A stretch of 64,000 nt of DNA from Nocardia salmonicida NBRC 13393 (GCF_001613085.1 NZ_BDBR01000019.1:1-64000); one strand, 5' to 3'; positions 8,398-17,047 are shown, counted from the stretch's first letter. Notes: a model not told the origin generated them from the sequence alone. Numbers and translations: made by a program.

Positions 8398-9066
8398 ATG
8401 ACTCGCAGTCTCGCCGATCTGGGACGTGGCAGTTCCTGGCGCTTCGCCCTCGGTAACCGTCCGGCCTGGGCCGACGCGCTACTCGCCCGACGTATCGCCG
8501 CCGCTGTTCTCGCCGTGGCTGCCGTGGTGCTGTTCGTGCGTGGCGATCCCGGTGGGGCGAGGGTCGCGGTTGTTGTCGCGGCCCGCGATCTCGCACCCGG
8601 TCGGCTGCTCACCGCCGATGATTTGCGCGTCGATCAACACGAATCCCGTTCATTGCCAACAGGTTCGGTCACCGATACCGCTCCCCTGCTCGGCGCGACA
8701 CTGACCGGCGCCATGCATGCCGGGGAAACCTTCACCGATCTGCGCGTCGTCGGGCCACGGCTGGCCGCCGCGGGCGCGGGTAGCGCCGATGCGCGGATCG
8801 TGCCGATTCGATTGGCCGATGCCGCGGTGGCTGATGTGTTGCGGGCGGGCGATCGAGTCGATGTCGTCGGGGTCGAGGACGCGGGCGGGCCCGGGGCGAG
8901 CAAACCCGCGCGGACGCTGGCCACCGATGCCGCGGTCGTGCTCGTCACCGCGACGGGCGATCGGCGCGGGGCGGAACGGGTGGTCTTGCTCGCACTGGAC
9001 ACCGAATACGCCACCGCCGTCGCCGGCGCGTCACTGCGGACGGCACTGACTGTCGTCTTCCACTGA
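8398..9066 (+). CDS. SAF-domain protein, CpaB/RcpC-like
   Basis: A 222-aa protein with one membrane segment (~38-54, RIAAAVLAVAAVVLFV) followed by an extracytoplasmic SAF domain (~64-125: VVVAARDLAPGRLLTADDL and GAMHAGETFTDLRVV) and a second beta domain. This is the arrangement of CpaB, the Flp-pilus assembly protein, but no other pilus genes are nearby, so a pilus role is not supported here. ATG at 8398 is chosen over GTG at 8374 because TACGCT (8386-8391) lies six nt upstream. The paired DnaA boxes are just in front. Function unknown. Confidence 0.75.
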   Translation: MTRSLADLGRGSSWRFALGNRPAWADALLARRIAAAVLAVAAVVLFVRGDPGGARVAVVVAARDLAPGRLLTADDLRVDQHESRSLPTGSVTDTAPLLGATLTGAMHAGETFTDLRVVGPRLAAAGAGSADARIVPIRLADAAVADVLRAGDRVDVVGVEDAGGPGASKPARTLATDAAVVLVTATGDRRGAERVVLLALDTEYATAVAGASLRTALTVVFH

Positions 9067-9214
9067 CCGCCACCTCTGTCGCCCACGGGGAAGTTCGCGA
9101 GAAATTTGCCCGAACTCTCGTTAGCATCAGATAGGAACCAAGCAGACCGTTTCGCAACATTCGATATGGAGCGCAGCGCCCCGGGCCGGCTCCTGTACGA
9201 AGGAGACATCGGCA

Positions 9215-9661
9215 ATGCTCAAAGGTTTCAGGGATTTCCTACTTCGCGGCAATGTGGTCGACCTGGCGGTCGCTGTCGTCATCGGCACGGCGTTCGTCGC
9301 GATCGTCACCGCGTTCACCACGGGGATCATCAATCCGCTGCTCGCGGTGTTCGGCGGATCGAACGAGATGGGGCTCGGCTTCCAGCTCATCGCGGACAAA
9401 CCGGCCACCTTCATCGAGATCGGGCCGATCATCACCGCGGCGATCAACTTCGTGCTGGTCGCGCTGATCCTCTACTTCGTCTTGGTGGTGCCCGCGACCA
9501 GGGCAAAGAAGCGTTTCTCCGCCGCCGACGAGAAACTCAGCGAAAACGAATTGCTCATCCAGATCCGAGACCTGCTCGCCGAACAGCACAGCCGCTCGAA
9601 CGGCAAGCACAGCTACCTGGCCGAACCGGCGTCGGATACCGACGGTAGGAAAACCTACTGA
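9215..9661 (+). CDS. mscL: Large-conductance mechanosensitive channel
   Basis: A 148-aa MscL. It begins MLKGFRDFLLRGNVVDLAV, the amphipathic helix plus start of TM1 typical of the family, then TM1 (~16-45), a short periplasmic loop, TM2 (~68-92, IITAAINFVLVALILYFVLV) and a charged cytoplasmic helix. The channel opens under membrane tension to release solutes in hypo-osmotic shock. GGAG precedes the ATG. In M. tuberculosis mscL (Rv0985c) adjoins moaB2-pepD-mprBA; here the four-porin block separates them. A perfect bidirectional hairpin follows. Confidence 0.95.
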   Translation: MLKGFRDFLLRGNVVDLAVAVVIGTAFVAIVTAFTTGIINPLLAVFGGSNEMGLGFQLIADKPATFIEIGPIITAAINFVLVALILYFVLVVPATRAKKRFSAADEKLSENELLIQIRDLLAEQHSRSNGKHSYLAEPASDTDGRKTY

Positions 9662-9681
9662 TCCGGCACTCCCACAACGCA

Positions 9682-9714
9682 TCGGGTCCCGCTCACCAGG
9701 TGAGCGGGACCCGA
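9682..9714. terminator. Bidirectional hairpin between mscL and porin
   Basis: TCGGGTCCCGCTCACC, a single A, then its exact reverse complement. The 16-bp palindrome lies between convergent mscL and the leftward porin operon and can serve both. Confidence 0.8.
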
Positions 9715-9733
9715 GTTCATACCTGGTGATTGC

Positions 9734-10393
9734 TCAGCCGAGGCTGAACGGCGCACCCCAGAGGGTCACCCAGCTGATGACGTTGTCGGTTTCCACCTCG
9801 ACGCTCACGAACGAACGAGCCTGGGCGTAACCACCGCAGCCGGACAGGCCGATGGTCTCGTCGGCCCAGGTCACCGAGCCCGACCCGCCCTTGAAGGCAT
9901 TGCGGGTCTTGTGGGATTCATTGCCGTAGTCGTCGGGCATTTCGAGATCGAGGACGTAGAAGGACTTCGCCTGGCCGGGGCCGACGGTGAGCTCACCGCC
10001 GGTGTTCACCTCGCCGAAGCCCACGCCCTCCACGACCTCCGCTCCACTGTCTCCGAGCGCGTCGCCACCGGCGATATTGACCTGGCAACCCACGGTGTAA
10101 CCGGGGAAGATCTTGCCACCGCCGTCACCCGAGACCGAGACCTGCGCACTACCGGAAACCCAGGCGTTGCGATGCGCTGGAGTGGACCCCATGGACGGAT
10201 TGATGTTGGCGGACTCGCCGACCAGGCTGATGTCGACGACAGTGCCGTCGGACAGCGTCTTGGTGATGTGGCCACCCGGCAGCGGAACGACGGTGTCGGC
10301 ATCGGCCGCACCCGTGAACAGCAAACCCGACGCCATAGTCGCCGTCGCCATGAATCCGGCTGCGCGCGCCATGCTCTTACGGTTGATCATCAC
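9734..10393 (-). CDS. MspA-family porin, subunit type A, copy 1 (NfpA/NfpB-like)
   Basis: A 219-aa secreted porin: basic start, hydrophobic signal peptide ending near FTGAADAD, then the mature chain from TVVPLPGGHITKTLSDGT. Hallmarks of MspA porins are VSGSAQVSV, the cysteine segment YTVGCQVNIAGG, VGPGQAKSFYVLDLE and the C-terminal WVTLWGAPFSLG. MspA proteins form octameric water-filled channels in the mycolic-acid outer membrane. In N. farcinica two adjacent MspA homologues, NfpA and NfpB, make a hetero-oligomeric channel; this gene and the one upstream look like such a pair. GAGGGG precedes the first ATG; a second ATG is adjacent. Closest sequence in the window is the type A copy at 11.5 kb. 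Confidence 0.9.
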   Translation of the reverse strand: MMINRKSMARAAGFMATATMASGLLFTGAADADTVVPLPGGHITKTLSDGTVVDISLVGESANINPSMGSTPAHRNAWVSGSAQVSVSGDGGGKIFPGYTVGCQVNIAGGDALGDSGAEVVEGVGFGEVNTGGELTVGPGQAKSFYVLDLEMPDDYGNESHKTRNAFKGGSGSVTWADETIGLSGCGGYAQARSFVSVEVETDNVISWVTLWGAPFSLG

Positions 10394-10451
10394 TGTGACC
10401 CCTCGAGGGTGAATTCGTGTGAACGAGAAAGAGTTTCGATTCGGCCGATGA

Positions 10452-11120
10452 TCAGCCGATGCTGAACGGCGCGCCGTACAGCGTGGTCTTGGAGTAATGG
10501 TCGCCGATGATCTCGACCACCGAGTAGGACCGGGCCTGCGCGTAGCCCGCGCACCCTTGGATATCGATCTCCGCGTCTTGGTACTCCACCGAATAGACGC
10601 CGGGCTTCAGAATGTCCTTGGCATCGATCTGCACGAAAGCGACCTGCCCGGGGCCGAGGTGAAGGCCGATCGCACCACCGGCCGAGGCGCCGAGGGTCGA
10701 TACTCCACCGGCCAGCCCGGCAGCGATCGCCTCGTCGCCGATGCTCACCTGGCAACCGACGATGTAACCCGTATTCAGCTGTGACGCACCATGCGTCGAA
10801 GAATTATTGGAGCCGGAACGGTTCGTCGGACCGTTGTACGGCCCGACCTCGCCCTCCGGCGTGACCTGCACATCGGCGCGGGCATTGCCCGATACCCACA
10901 CGACGCGACCAGCGCCGTTGGCGGCCAGCGACGGGGAGACCACGGCACGCTCACCGGTCCGGCTCAAAGTGACACCGGGGCCGGCCTTCTGGCCGTCCGG
11001 CAACGGTACGACGGTGTCCGCATCGGCAGCACCGGCAGACAACAGGCCGATCGTCACGGCCACGGCGGCGCCTACGCTCCAAGCGCCGCGACGCCCGCGG
11101 TTGGTGCGGTTCTCGCTCAT
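10452..11120 (-). CDS. MspA-family porin, subunit type B, copy 1 (NfpA/NfpB-like)
   Basis: A 222-aa porin starting MSENRTNRGRR at 11120, with GAGGGGAAGA just before the ATG. The signal peptide ends near LSAGAADAD; the mature protein begins TVVPLPDGQ and contains LNTGYIVGCQVSIGDEA, LHLGPGQVAFVQIDAKDI and the ending TTLYGAPFSIG. It differs from type A by a Ser/Asn-rich insert (TNRSGSNNSSTHG) and the C-terminus. It lies 58 nt upstream of type A copy 1 on the same strand, so the two are probably co-transcribed and may co-assemble. Confidence 0.9.
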   Translation of the reverse strand: MSENRTNRGRRGAWSVGAAVAVTIGLLSAGAADADTVVPLPDGQKAGPGVTLSRTGERAVVSPSLAANGAGRVVWVSGNARADVQVTPEGEVGPYNGPTNRSGSNNSSTHGASQLNTGYIVGCQVSIGDEAIAAGLAGGVSTLGASAGGAIGLHLGPGQVAFVQIDAKDILKPGVYSVEYQDAEIDIQGCAGYAQARSYSVVEIIGDHYSKTTLYGAPFSIG

Positions 11121-11404
11121 TCTTCCCCTCGAGGTATACGCAAATCCGACCTCGACCATCGAGGTCGATATCTGTGTTGCGCCCGGACCCAGCTGGGGTG
11201 TGTCACCAGGACATGCACCGCTGGCAACAGGACAGATGCGCCCTGCCGGGAGGTGGATCGAGAAGCTGTTGTCACCGGATCGGCGCGAGCTCAGCCGATC
11301 GGCGAACGAAAACGCAAGTGACTTCGACTGCAAGAGCGGTCGATTCGGCTTCAACATAGTGAGACTGACTCGTAATGTCCAGCGCTACCGGAGTGCGCGC
11401 ACAC

Positions 11405-11440
11405 AAAACGGGCCGGTCGCAGAGCGACCGGCCCGTTTCG
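11405..11440 (-). terminator. Terminator after porin pair 2
   Basis: ACGGGCCGGTCGC, AGA loop, GCGACCGGCCCGT, flanked by A- and T-rich ends. It lies 20 nt beyond the stop of type A copy 2 and separates the two porin operons. Confidence 0.8.
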
Positions 11441-11459
11441 AGTGCGGAATGCGAACAGA

Positions 11460-12119
11460 TCAGCCGAGGCTGAACGGAGCGCCCCACAGGGTCACCCAGG
11501 AGATGACATTGTCGGTCTCGACCTCGACGGAGACGAAGGCGCGCGCCTGCGCGTAGCCGCCGCAGCCGGTCAGGCCGATGGTCTCGTCGGACCAGGTCAC
11601 CGAGCCCGAGCCGTCCTTGAACTTGTTCGACTTACCGTGCGACTCCGAACCGAAGTCGTCGGCCTTTTCGAGGTCGAGGACGTAGAACGACTTGGACTGG
11701 CCGGGGCCGAGCGAGAGCTCGCCGCCGGAGGTCACGCCCGCGTCGACGTTGCCCTCCCAGTCGCTGCCGAGGTCGCCGCCGCCGGAGACGCCGCCGCCCG
11801 CGATGTTGACCTGGCAACCCACGGTGTAGCCGGGGAAGATCTTGCCGGAGCCGCCGTCGGAGACGGAGACCTGAGCGCTACCCGAAACCCACGCGTTGCG
11901 GTGGACCGGGGTGGAACCCAGCGACGGGTTGATGTTGGCCGACTCGCCGACCAGGGCGATGTCGACCACGGTGCCGTCGGACAGCGTCTTGGTGATGTGG
12001 CCACCCGGCAGCGGAACGAAGGTATCGGCATTGGCCGCGCCCGTCGAGAACAGGCCGACGGCCACGGTGGCCGCAGCGCTGACGCCCGCCACCTTCGCCA
12101 TGAACTTACGGTTGATCAT
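11460..12119 (-). CDS. MspA-family porin, subunit type A, copy 2 (NfpA/NfpB-like)
   Basis: A 219-aa porin very like copy 1: signal peptide ending FSTGAANAD, mature start TFVPLPGGHITKTLSDGT, YTVGCQVNIAGGG, LGPGQSKSFYVLDLEKADD and the same WVTLWGAPFSLG end. Differences cluster in the region ~110-150 (GGDLGSDWEGNVDAG here) and in the signal peptide, so the two copies have diverged in a segment that could lie in a loop or the channel constriction. It follows type B copy 2 by 66 nt on the same strand and ends in its own terminator. Confidence 0.9.
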   Translation of the reverse strand: MINRKFMAKVAGVSAAATVAVGLFSTGAANADTFVPLPGGHITKTLSDGTVVDIALVGESANINPSLGSTPVHRNAWVSGSAQVSVSDGGSGKIFPGYTVGCQVNIAGGGVSGGGDLGSDWEGNVDAGVTSGGELSLGPGQSKSFYVLDLEKADDFGSESHGKSNKFKDGSGSVTWSDETIGLTGCGGYAQARAFVSVEVETDNVISWVTLWGAPFSLG

Positions 12120-12185
12120 AGGATTTGTCCCTCGAGGATTGAGTTCGCCGAAGCGAGAAGAAGATTCGTGCCGGATCGAAAGACG

Positions 12186-12866
12186 TCAGCCGATGCTGAA
12201 CGGCATGCCGTACAGGGTGGTCTTCGAGTAGTGGTCGCCGATGATCTCGACCACGGTGTAGGCCCGAGCCTGCGCGTAGCCGGCGCAGCCCTGGATCTCG
12301 ATTTCCGCGTCCTGGTAATCGATCGCGTACGTACCGGCCTTCAGGATGTCCTTCGAGCTGATCTGCACGAACTTGACCTCGCCCGGGCCCAGGTTCACGC
12401 CGATCGAGCCGCCGGCGGTCACGCCGCCGGTGCTCAGGCCACCGGACAGGCCGGCGCCGATCGCGTCATCGGCGATGCTCACCTGGCAACCGACGATGTA
12501 GCCGGTGTTCAGCTGGGAGGCGCCGTGGGTGGAGGAATTGTTGGAACCGGGGCGGCCGGTCGGGCCGTTCCACGGGCCGACCTCGCCCTCGGGGGTCTCG
12601 TTGACCTCGGCGACCGCGGTGCCCGAGACCCACACGACGCGACCCGCGCCATTGGCGGACAGCGACGGCGAGATCAGCGCGGACTCATGGGTGCGGGTGA
12701 TGGTCACGCCAGCAGGGCTGACCTTCTGGCCGTCCGGCAACGGCACGAAGGTGTCGGCATTGGCGGCACCGGTCGACAGCAGGCCCAAGGCCACGGCGGC
12801 CGCGGCAGCGCCGACGCCCGCGGCACGGACGCCACGGCGCACACCGGTGGTGCGGTTCTCGCTCAT
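12186..12866 (-). CDS. MspA-family porin, subunit type B, copy 2 (NfpA/NfpB-like)
   Basis: A 226-aa porin beginning MSENRTTGVRRG at 12866, with a GAGGGGAAGT leader nearly identical to that of copy 1. Signal peptide ends LSTGAANAD; mature features include LNTGYIVGCQVSIADDA, VNLGPGEVKFVQISSKDI and TTLYGMPFSIG. It is first in the second porin operon. The matching leader, B-then-A order and similar spacing show that a whole two-gene unit was duplicated. Confidence 0.9.
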   Translation of the reverse strand: MSENRTTGVRRGVRAAGVGAAAAAVALGLLSTGAANADTFVPLPDGQKVSPAGVTITRTHESALISPSLSANGAGRVVWVSGTAVAEVNETPEGEVGPWNGPTGRPGSNNSSTHGASQLNTGYIVGCQVSIADDAIGAGLSGGLSTGGVTAGGSIGVNLGPGEVKFVQISSKDILKAGTYAIDYQDAEIEIQGCAGYAQARAYTVVEIIGDHYSKTTLYGMPFSIG

Positions 12867-13280
12867 ACTTCCCCTCATCAGGTGTCTAACAGCCGACCTC
12901 GACTTTCGAAGCCGGACAAGTGGACCTCACAGGGCCCAGATCAGTGTGTCGCCCCTTTGTTGCCGTTACGTAACTAACTGTTATTTCGACGATACGGCCG
13001 GGGCCGGTGTGGCGAACCCGAGCCAGGGCTCCACCGGGTAGTTCAACGCACAGAAGCGGGAGTACTGCGGGGACCGATAGTTGGTGGCTCAATGGCGAAC
13101 ATTAAACGCCGTTCCACGGATACGGCAATGAAAGAGTTCGTAAATTTCACTGTGAAGCGCAGCACACATTCGTACATCGCCACATGCTTTGACGTGCATT
13201 GATGCAGTCGCGAAGGCTCCTGTCATGGCACCTTGACAGGAGATAGCCATGGGTAACGATCCGGGCCTTCCAACGACAAA
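12867..13280. other. Long upstream region of the porin operon
   Basis: About 410 nt with no gene I would call confidently. It includes a lower-GC stretch (TTACGTAACTAACTGTTA at 12965-12982), a hairpin CCTGTCA...TGACAGG at 13222-13243 and, directly after it, a 28-codon ORF at 13249-13335 on the plus strand with AGGAG before its ATG. It probably carries the porin promoter and controls. Confidence 0.4.
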
Positions 13281-13302
13281 AGACCACGCTTTCGCGTGGT
13301 CT
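13281..13302 (-). terminator. Terminator of the mprA-side operon
   Basis: AGACCACGC, TTTC loop, GCGTGGTCT; on the minus strand it is followed by TTTTG. It lies ~90 nt past the small gene that ends the pepD-moaB2 unit. Confidence 0.7.
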
Positions 13303-13390
13303 CGAGTATTTGTCGGCAGTGCCCGTTCGCGCTGAAAAAGACTATTCCGATACCGCCTATTACGTAGCGGCTACGTAGATAACGGGCCGA

Positions 13391-13579
13391 TCACCCGTGA
13401 TGCGGGGGAACCTGGGACCGTAACCATTCGTCCGCGCCGGAGTCGCGTGATCGGTCGCCGCGCTCGTCACCGGTGGTCTCGGGCAGCACATCGCCGAAGA
13501 TCCTCGCCAGCCGCGCAGCCTCGGCGGCCTTGCGTCGGAGCTCGTCCGCCGACGCGGGTTCGCGCGGATCGGATGTCAT
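13391..13579 (-). CDS. Small conserved-context protein coupled to moaB2
   Basis: A 62-aa ORF starting MTSDPREPASADELRRKAAE whose ATG overlaps the moaB2 stop (ATGA at 13576-13579), so it should be translationally coupled. It is charged, with a predicted helix (~12-31, Ala/Arg/Glu rich), a Gly/Asp/Arg-rich linker and a basic tail ending VPPHHG. No Cys, no membrane segment, no domain I recognise. The coupling and the terminator just downstream argue that it is a real gene. It may act with MoaB2 or PepD, but nothing visible shows this. Confidence 0.65.
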   Translation of the reverse strand: MTSDPREPASADELRRKAAEAARLARIFGDVLPETTGDERGDRSRDSGADEWLRSQVPPHHG

Positions 13580-14121
13580 TCGTCCAGACCGGACAGTTCG
13601 CCGATCACCTTGCTGGCCAGTGGGCCGAGGGTGGCCATGCCGTCGCGGACCGACGCACGGGTACCGGGCAGGTTCACCACCAGGGTGCTGCCGGAGATGC
13701 CCGCGACGCCACGCGACAGACCCGCATCGAGCGAGCCCGCCACGCGACCCGACGCGCGCAGCGCCTCGGTGATGCCGGGCAGTTCGCGGTCGAGCACCTG
13801 GGTCGTGGCCTCGGGGGTGATGTCGCGCGGCGACATGCCGGTGCCGCCGACCGAGATCACCAGGTCGACACCGCCGATCACCGCGGTGTTGAGAGCGTTG
13901 CGGATCTCGACCTCCTCGGCCTGGACCGTCACCGAGGCGTCGACGAGGAACCCGGCCTCGTTGAGCAATTCGGTGACGAGTGGGCCGAGTGAATCCACGC
14001 CGCCATGAGCCGTCCGATCGTCGACGACAACAACCAGTGCGCGCCCTGCCACGGGAGCATCGATGTCCATGGTCATCACCGTAGCGCTTACGCACGACAG
14101 GTTTGCGTTCGAACGCATCAT
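13576..14121 (-). CDS. moaB2: MogA/MoaB-family molybdopterin-binding protein
   Basis: A 181-aa protein of the MogA/MoaB fold. The molybdopterin-binding loop is GGTGMSPRDITPEA near residue 93 and the later motif is LPGTRASVRDGMATL, where typical members have LPGSPKA-like residues. Members adenylylate molybdopterin before molybdate insertion. The start ATGATGA overlaps the pepD stop at 14118-14120, so the two genes are coupled; starts 15-17 codons later (MTMDIDAPVAG) are possible. Matches Rv0984 beside Rv0983 (pepD). Actinobacteria carry several MoaB/MogA paralogues, so an active cofactor role for this one is likely but not certain. Confidence 0.85.
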   Translation of the reverse strand: MMRSNANLSCVSATVMTMDIDAPVAGRALVVVVDDRTAHGGVDSLGPLVTELLNEAGFLVDASVTVQAEEVEIRNALNTAVIGGVDLVISVGGTGMSPRDITPEATTQVLDRELPGITEALRASGRVAGSLDAGLSRGVAGISGSTLVVNLPGTRASVRDGMATLGPLASKVIGELSGLDE

Positions 14122-15491
14122 CGGCCGCCTTCGGCCGCCGCGGCGGTGAGCGTGACCTCGGCGGTCTTGGAATTGCCGCCCTGTTCGTCGGTGTAAGTCA
14201 CCTTCACCTTGTCTCCTGGCTGGTGCGAGCGGACGGCGGCGATCAGCGCGTCGCCCGAGTCGATGGGACGGTCGCCGAGGCGGGTGATGACCGCGCCCGC
14301 CGGGATGCCCGCCTTGGCGGCAGGGCCGTCGGGGGTGGCCTCGAGTACGCGCGCGGCGGTGTCCTGCGGGCGCAGTTTGATGCCGATCTGGGCGTAGGTG
14401 GCGTGGCCGGTCTTGATCAGTTCGTCGGCGACCCGTCGTGCCTGATCCACCGGGATCGCGAAGCCGAGGCCGATCGAACCGCTCTGGGCGCCGCCCGCCG
14501 CCTCGCCGCCGAGGCTGGCGATGGCGGTGTTGATGCCGATCAGCTTGCCCTGCCCGTCGACCAGCGCACCGCCGGAATTGCCCGGGTTGATCGCCGCATC
14601 GGTCTGGATCGCGTCGATCACCGGGTTCACCTGACTCGGGGTTCCCTCACCGCTGGTCGAGACCGGACGGTTGAGGGCGGAGACGATGCCGGTGGTGACG
14701 GTGCCCGCCAGGCCCAGGGGCGAGCCGATGGCGATCACGGGCTGGCCGACCGCCAGCCCGTCGGAGGTACCCAACTCGATCGGCGTGAGCCCGGTCTTGC
14801 CGCTGACCTTGATGACAGCCAGGTCGGATACCGGATCCGCGCCGATCATGGTGGCCGGCGCGGTGCTGCCGTCGCTGAACACCACTTCCATCTTCGCCGA
14901 GGCGCCCGCTCCCGCGGCGACGTGGTTGTTGGTGAGAATCAGCCCGTCCGTGGACAGCACGACCCCGGAACCTTCTCCGGACGCACGACTACCCGCGACC
15001 TTGATCATCACGACACTGGGCAGTACCCGCTGCGCCACCGCCTGAGTGGACCCGGCGGGCGCGTTGGCGACATTGTTCACCGCGGGCTTGGGCGCCTCGA
15101 GCGCGTTGGTCACCGGTGCGGAATTCGAGTCGGTGGCGAGCACGCCGACAACCCCACCGACCCCACCGCTGACCAGCGCCAAGGCGGTCGCTCCGGCGAT
15201 CAGGCCGAGCCGCAACGGCTTTCGCTGCGGAGTCGGCGCGGGGCCGAACGCCTGCGGCGCGACGCCGTGCGGCACCGGAGCACCCTGGGGATGCTGGTGA
15301 CCGAACGGCGTGGGGCCGCCATAAGGCGCGGGGTTGCCGTAGGGCCCGCCATAGGGAGCCTGGCTCGGGTGGGCGGCTTCGCCGCCGTAGGGCGGCTGCT
15401 CGCCCTGGTGCCCGCCGAACGGAGGCTGATCCGGTTGCCCACCGGTCTCGGCGGGGCGGTCAGCAGGGTGCCGCTGGGGATCGTCGGTCAT
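14118..15491 (-). CDS. pepD: HtrA-type membrane-anchored serine protease with PDZ domain
   Basis: The 457-aa protein has a Pro/Gly/Gln-rich cytoplasmic region (1-90), one membrane segment (~94-118), a trypsin-like domain and a C-terminal PDZ domain (~360-450). The catalytic triad is visible: H190 in LTNNHVAAG, D223 in VSDLAVIKV and S306 in NPGNSGGAL. HtrA proteases degrade or refold damaged envelope proteins. It matches mycobacterial PepD (Rv0983), a target and modulator of the MprAB stress system. Upstream, two CTGAGA repeats 11 bp apart fit an MprA binding site, so induction by MprA is likely. Co-transcribed with moaB2 and the 62-aa gene. Confidence 0.93.
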   Translation of the reverse strand: MTDDPQRHPADRPAETGGQPDQPPFGGHQGEQPPYGGEAAHPSQAPYGGPYGNPAPYGGPTPFGHQHPQGAPVPHGVAPQAFGPAPTPQRKPLRLGLIAGATALALVSGGVGGVVGVLATDSNSAPVTNALEAPKPAVNNVANAPAGSTQAVAQRVLPSVVMIKVAGSRASGEGSGVVLSTDGLILTNNHVAAGAGASAKMEVVFSDGSTAPATMIGADPVSDLAVIKVSGKTGLTPIELGTSDGLAVGQPVIAIGSPLGLAGTVTTGIVSALNRPVSTSGEGTPSQVNPVIDAIQTDAAINPGNSGGALVDGQGKLIGINTAIASLGGEAAGGAQSGSIGLGFAIPVDQARRVADELIKTGHATYAQIGIKLRPQDTAARVLEATPDGPAAKAGIPAGAVITRLGDRPIDSGDALIAAVRSHQPGDKVKVTYTDEQGGNSKTAEVTLTAAAAEGGR

Positions 15492-15535
15492 GGTGTCTGT
15501 CTCCTCACGCTTGCAGACCAGCTTCCTGACGGCTA

Positions 15536-15552
15536 CTGAGAGGCGCCTGAGA
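15536..15552 (-). promoter_or_regulatory. Candidate MprA box upstream of pepD
   Basis: CTGAGA at 15536-15541 and again at 15547-15552 (TCTCAG on the pepD strand), 11 bp apart. The same repeat and spacing occur before mprA. Confidence 0.6.
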
Positions 15553-15583
15553 TCGGACTATCAGTTCGCCGTGACTCCGCCGA

Positions 15584-17038
15584 TCACTCGGCGCCGGACT
15601 CGTCGAGCACGGTCGGCGCCTCCCCGGGCAACACGATGCGCACCAGCGCGCCGCCACGATCGGAGGTGTCCACCGCGATGGTGCCGCCGTGTTTGGTCAC
15701 CACCTGCTTGACGATCGCGAGCCCGAGCCCGGAACCAGGCATCGAACGCGAGGCGGTCGTGCGGTAGAAGCGTTCGAAGACCAGTTCGCGTTCGTCGGTG
15801 GGGATACCGGGGCCCGCGTCGCCGACGGCCAGTTCGAGCAGACCGGGACCGGCCGGGCGCATGGTGATGCGTACGACCGCGTCGGGCGGACTCCACTTGG
15901 CCGCGTTGTCGAGGACGTTGAGGACGGCCCGTTCCAGGCCCGCCTCGTGCCCGTAGACGAACCACGGGGCCAGATCGGCAACGAAGGTGATCCCCACCCG
16001 CCTTCGTCGCGCACGCTCGAGCGCACGCTCGGCCACCTCGCCGAGATCCACCCGCTCGTACACGGTTTCGGGGGCGTCCTCACGGGCCAGATCGACCAGG
16101 TCGCCGACCAGTGTCGACAGCTCGCCGATCTGGGCGACCACATCGGCGCGCAATTCGGCCATGTCCTCGTCCGGCAGCCGGGGCGCACCCGGCCTGCCCG
16201 AGGCGATGAGCAGCTCCATATTGGTGCGCAGCGAGGTGAGCGGGGTCCGCAGCTCGTGACCGGCGTCGGCCACGAGCCGGCGCTGCCGGTCGCGTGACTC
16301 GGTCAGCGCCCGCAGCATCGTGTTGAAACTCTCGGTGAGCCTGGCCAATTCGTCGTCACCGGTCACCGGGATCGGCGTCAGGTCGTCGGTGCGGGCCACG
16401 CGCTCGGTCGCCGCGGTGAGGCGGGCGATCGGGCGCAGACCGGTGCGGCCCACCGCGGTTCCGGCCGCGGCGGCCAGCACCACACCGCACGCGCCGACCA
16501 CGAACAGCAGCCAGGCCAGCTGGTCGAGTACCTCGCGGGTGCGATAGAGCTTCTGCGAGATGATCAGCGTCGCGCCGCTGTGCGTGCGCGCGGCGAGCAC
16601 CCGCTGGTCGCCGACGGTGCGCAGCGAGGAGTTGATCTTGCCGTCGGCCACGGCGAGCTCCTGGGCGCCGACCGGCGGAATCGTCTGCTGGGGCGGCATA
16701 TACGGCTTGTGACCGGCATAGATCAGCGCGACGCCGACATCATTGGAGAACAGCCCGGCCAGCACGATCGACTGGAATCCGGCGGTCTCGAAGTTGTTGT
16801 TGATCATGGTGGCCGCGCGGGCCTCCAGCTGGGCGTCGACATCGGCGTACAGCGCGCGCGCCACCATCGCGTAGGCGGCGATCGAGGTCACCGCGACGGC
16901 GATCAGCACCACCGACGCCGCCAGCAGCGTCACCCGCCAGCGCAGCGACACCGAGCGGGTCAGCGGGGTCGGCGGACGCATCTCGCTCGCGTCCAGCGGC
17001 CTGCCGAGAACGGCGACCGCGGGTTCCTTGGGTGCCAT
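15584..17038 (-). CDS. mprB: MprB sensor histidine kinase
   Basis: A 484-aa HisKA kinase. TM1 is ~36-60, an extracytoplasmic sensor domain ~61-170, TM2 ~173-195, a HAMP domain ~197-249, then the phosphoacceptor H261 in DAGHELRTPLTSL. The ATP-binding region has N (VLNVLDNAAKWSP), G1 (GDAGPGIP) and G2 (GSGLGLAIV) boxes. It should phosphorylate MprA in response to envelope stress; in mycobacteria the DnaK-bound sensor domain senses misfolded extracytoplasmic protein. Its start lies 9 nt from the mprA stop. The order mprA-mprB-pepD-moaB2 is the mycobacterial one. Confidence 0.93.
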   Translation of the reverse strand: MAPKEPAVAVLGRPLDASEMRPPTPLTRSVSLRWRVTLLAASVVLIAVAVTSIAAYAMVARALYADVDAQLEARAATMINNNFETAGFQSIVLAGLFSNDVGVALIYAGHKPYMPPQQTIPPVGAQELAVADGKINSSLRTVGDQRVLAARTHSGATLIISQKLYRTREVLDQLAWLLFVVGACGVVLAAAAGTAVGRTGLRPIARLTAATERVARTDDLTPIPVTGDDELARLTESFNTMLRALTESRDRQRRLVADAGHELRTPLTSLRTNMELLIASGRPGAPRLPDEDMAELRADVVAQIGELSTLVGDLVDLAREDAPETVYERVDLGEVAERALERARRRRVGITFVADLAPWFVYGHEAGLERAVLNVLDNAAKWSPPDAVVRITMRPAGPGLLELAVGDAGPGIPTDERELVFERFYRTTASRSMPGSGLGLAIVKQVVTKHGGTIAVDTSDRGGALVRIVLPGEAPTVLDESGAE

Positions 17039-17047
17039 GCCGCCCGC

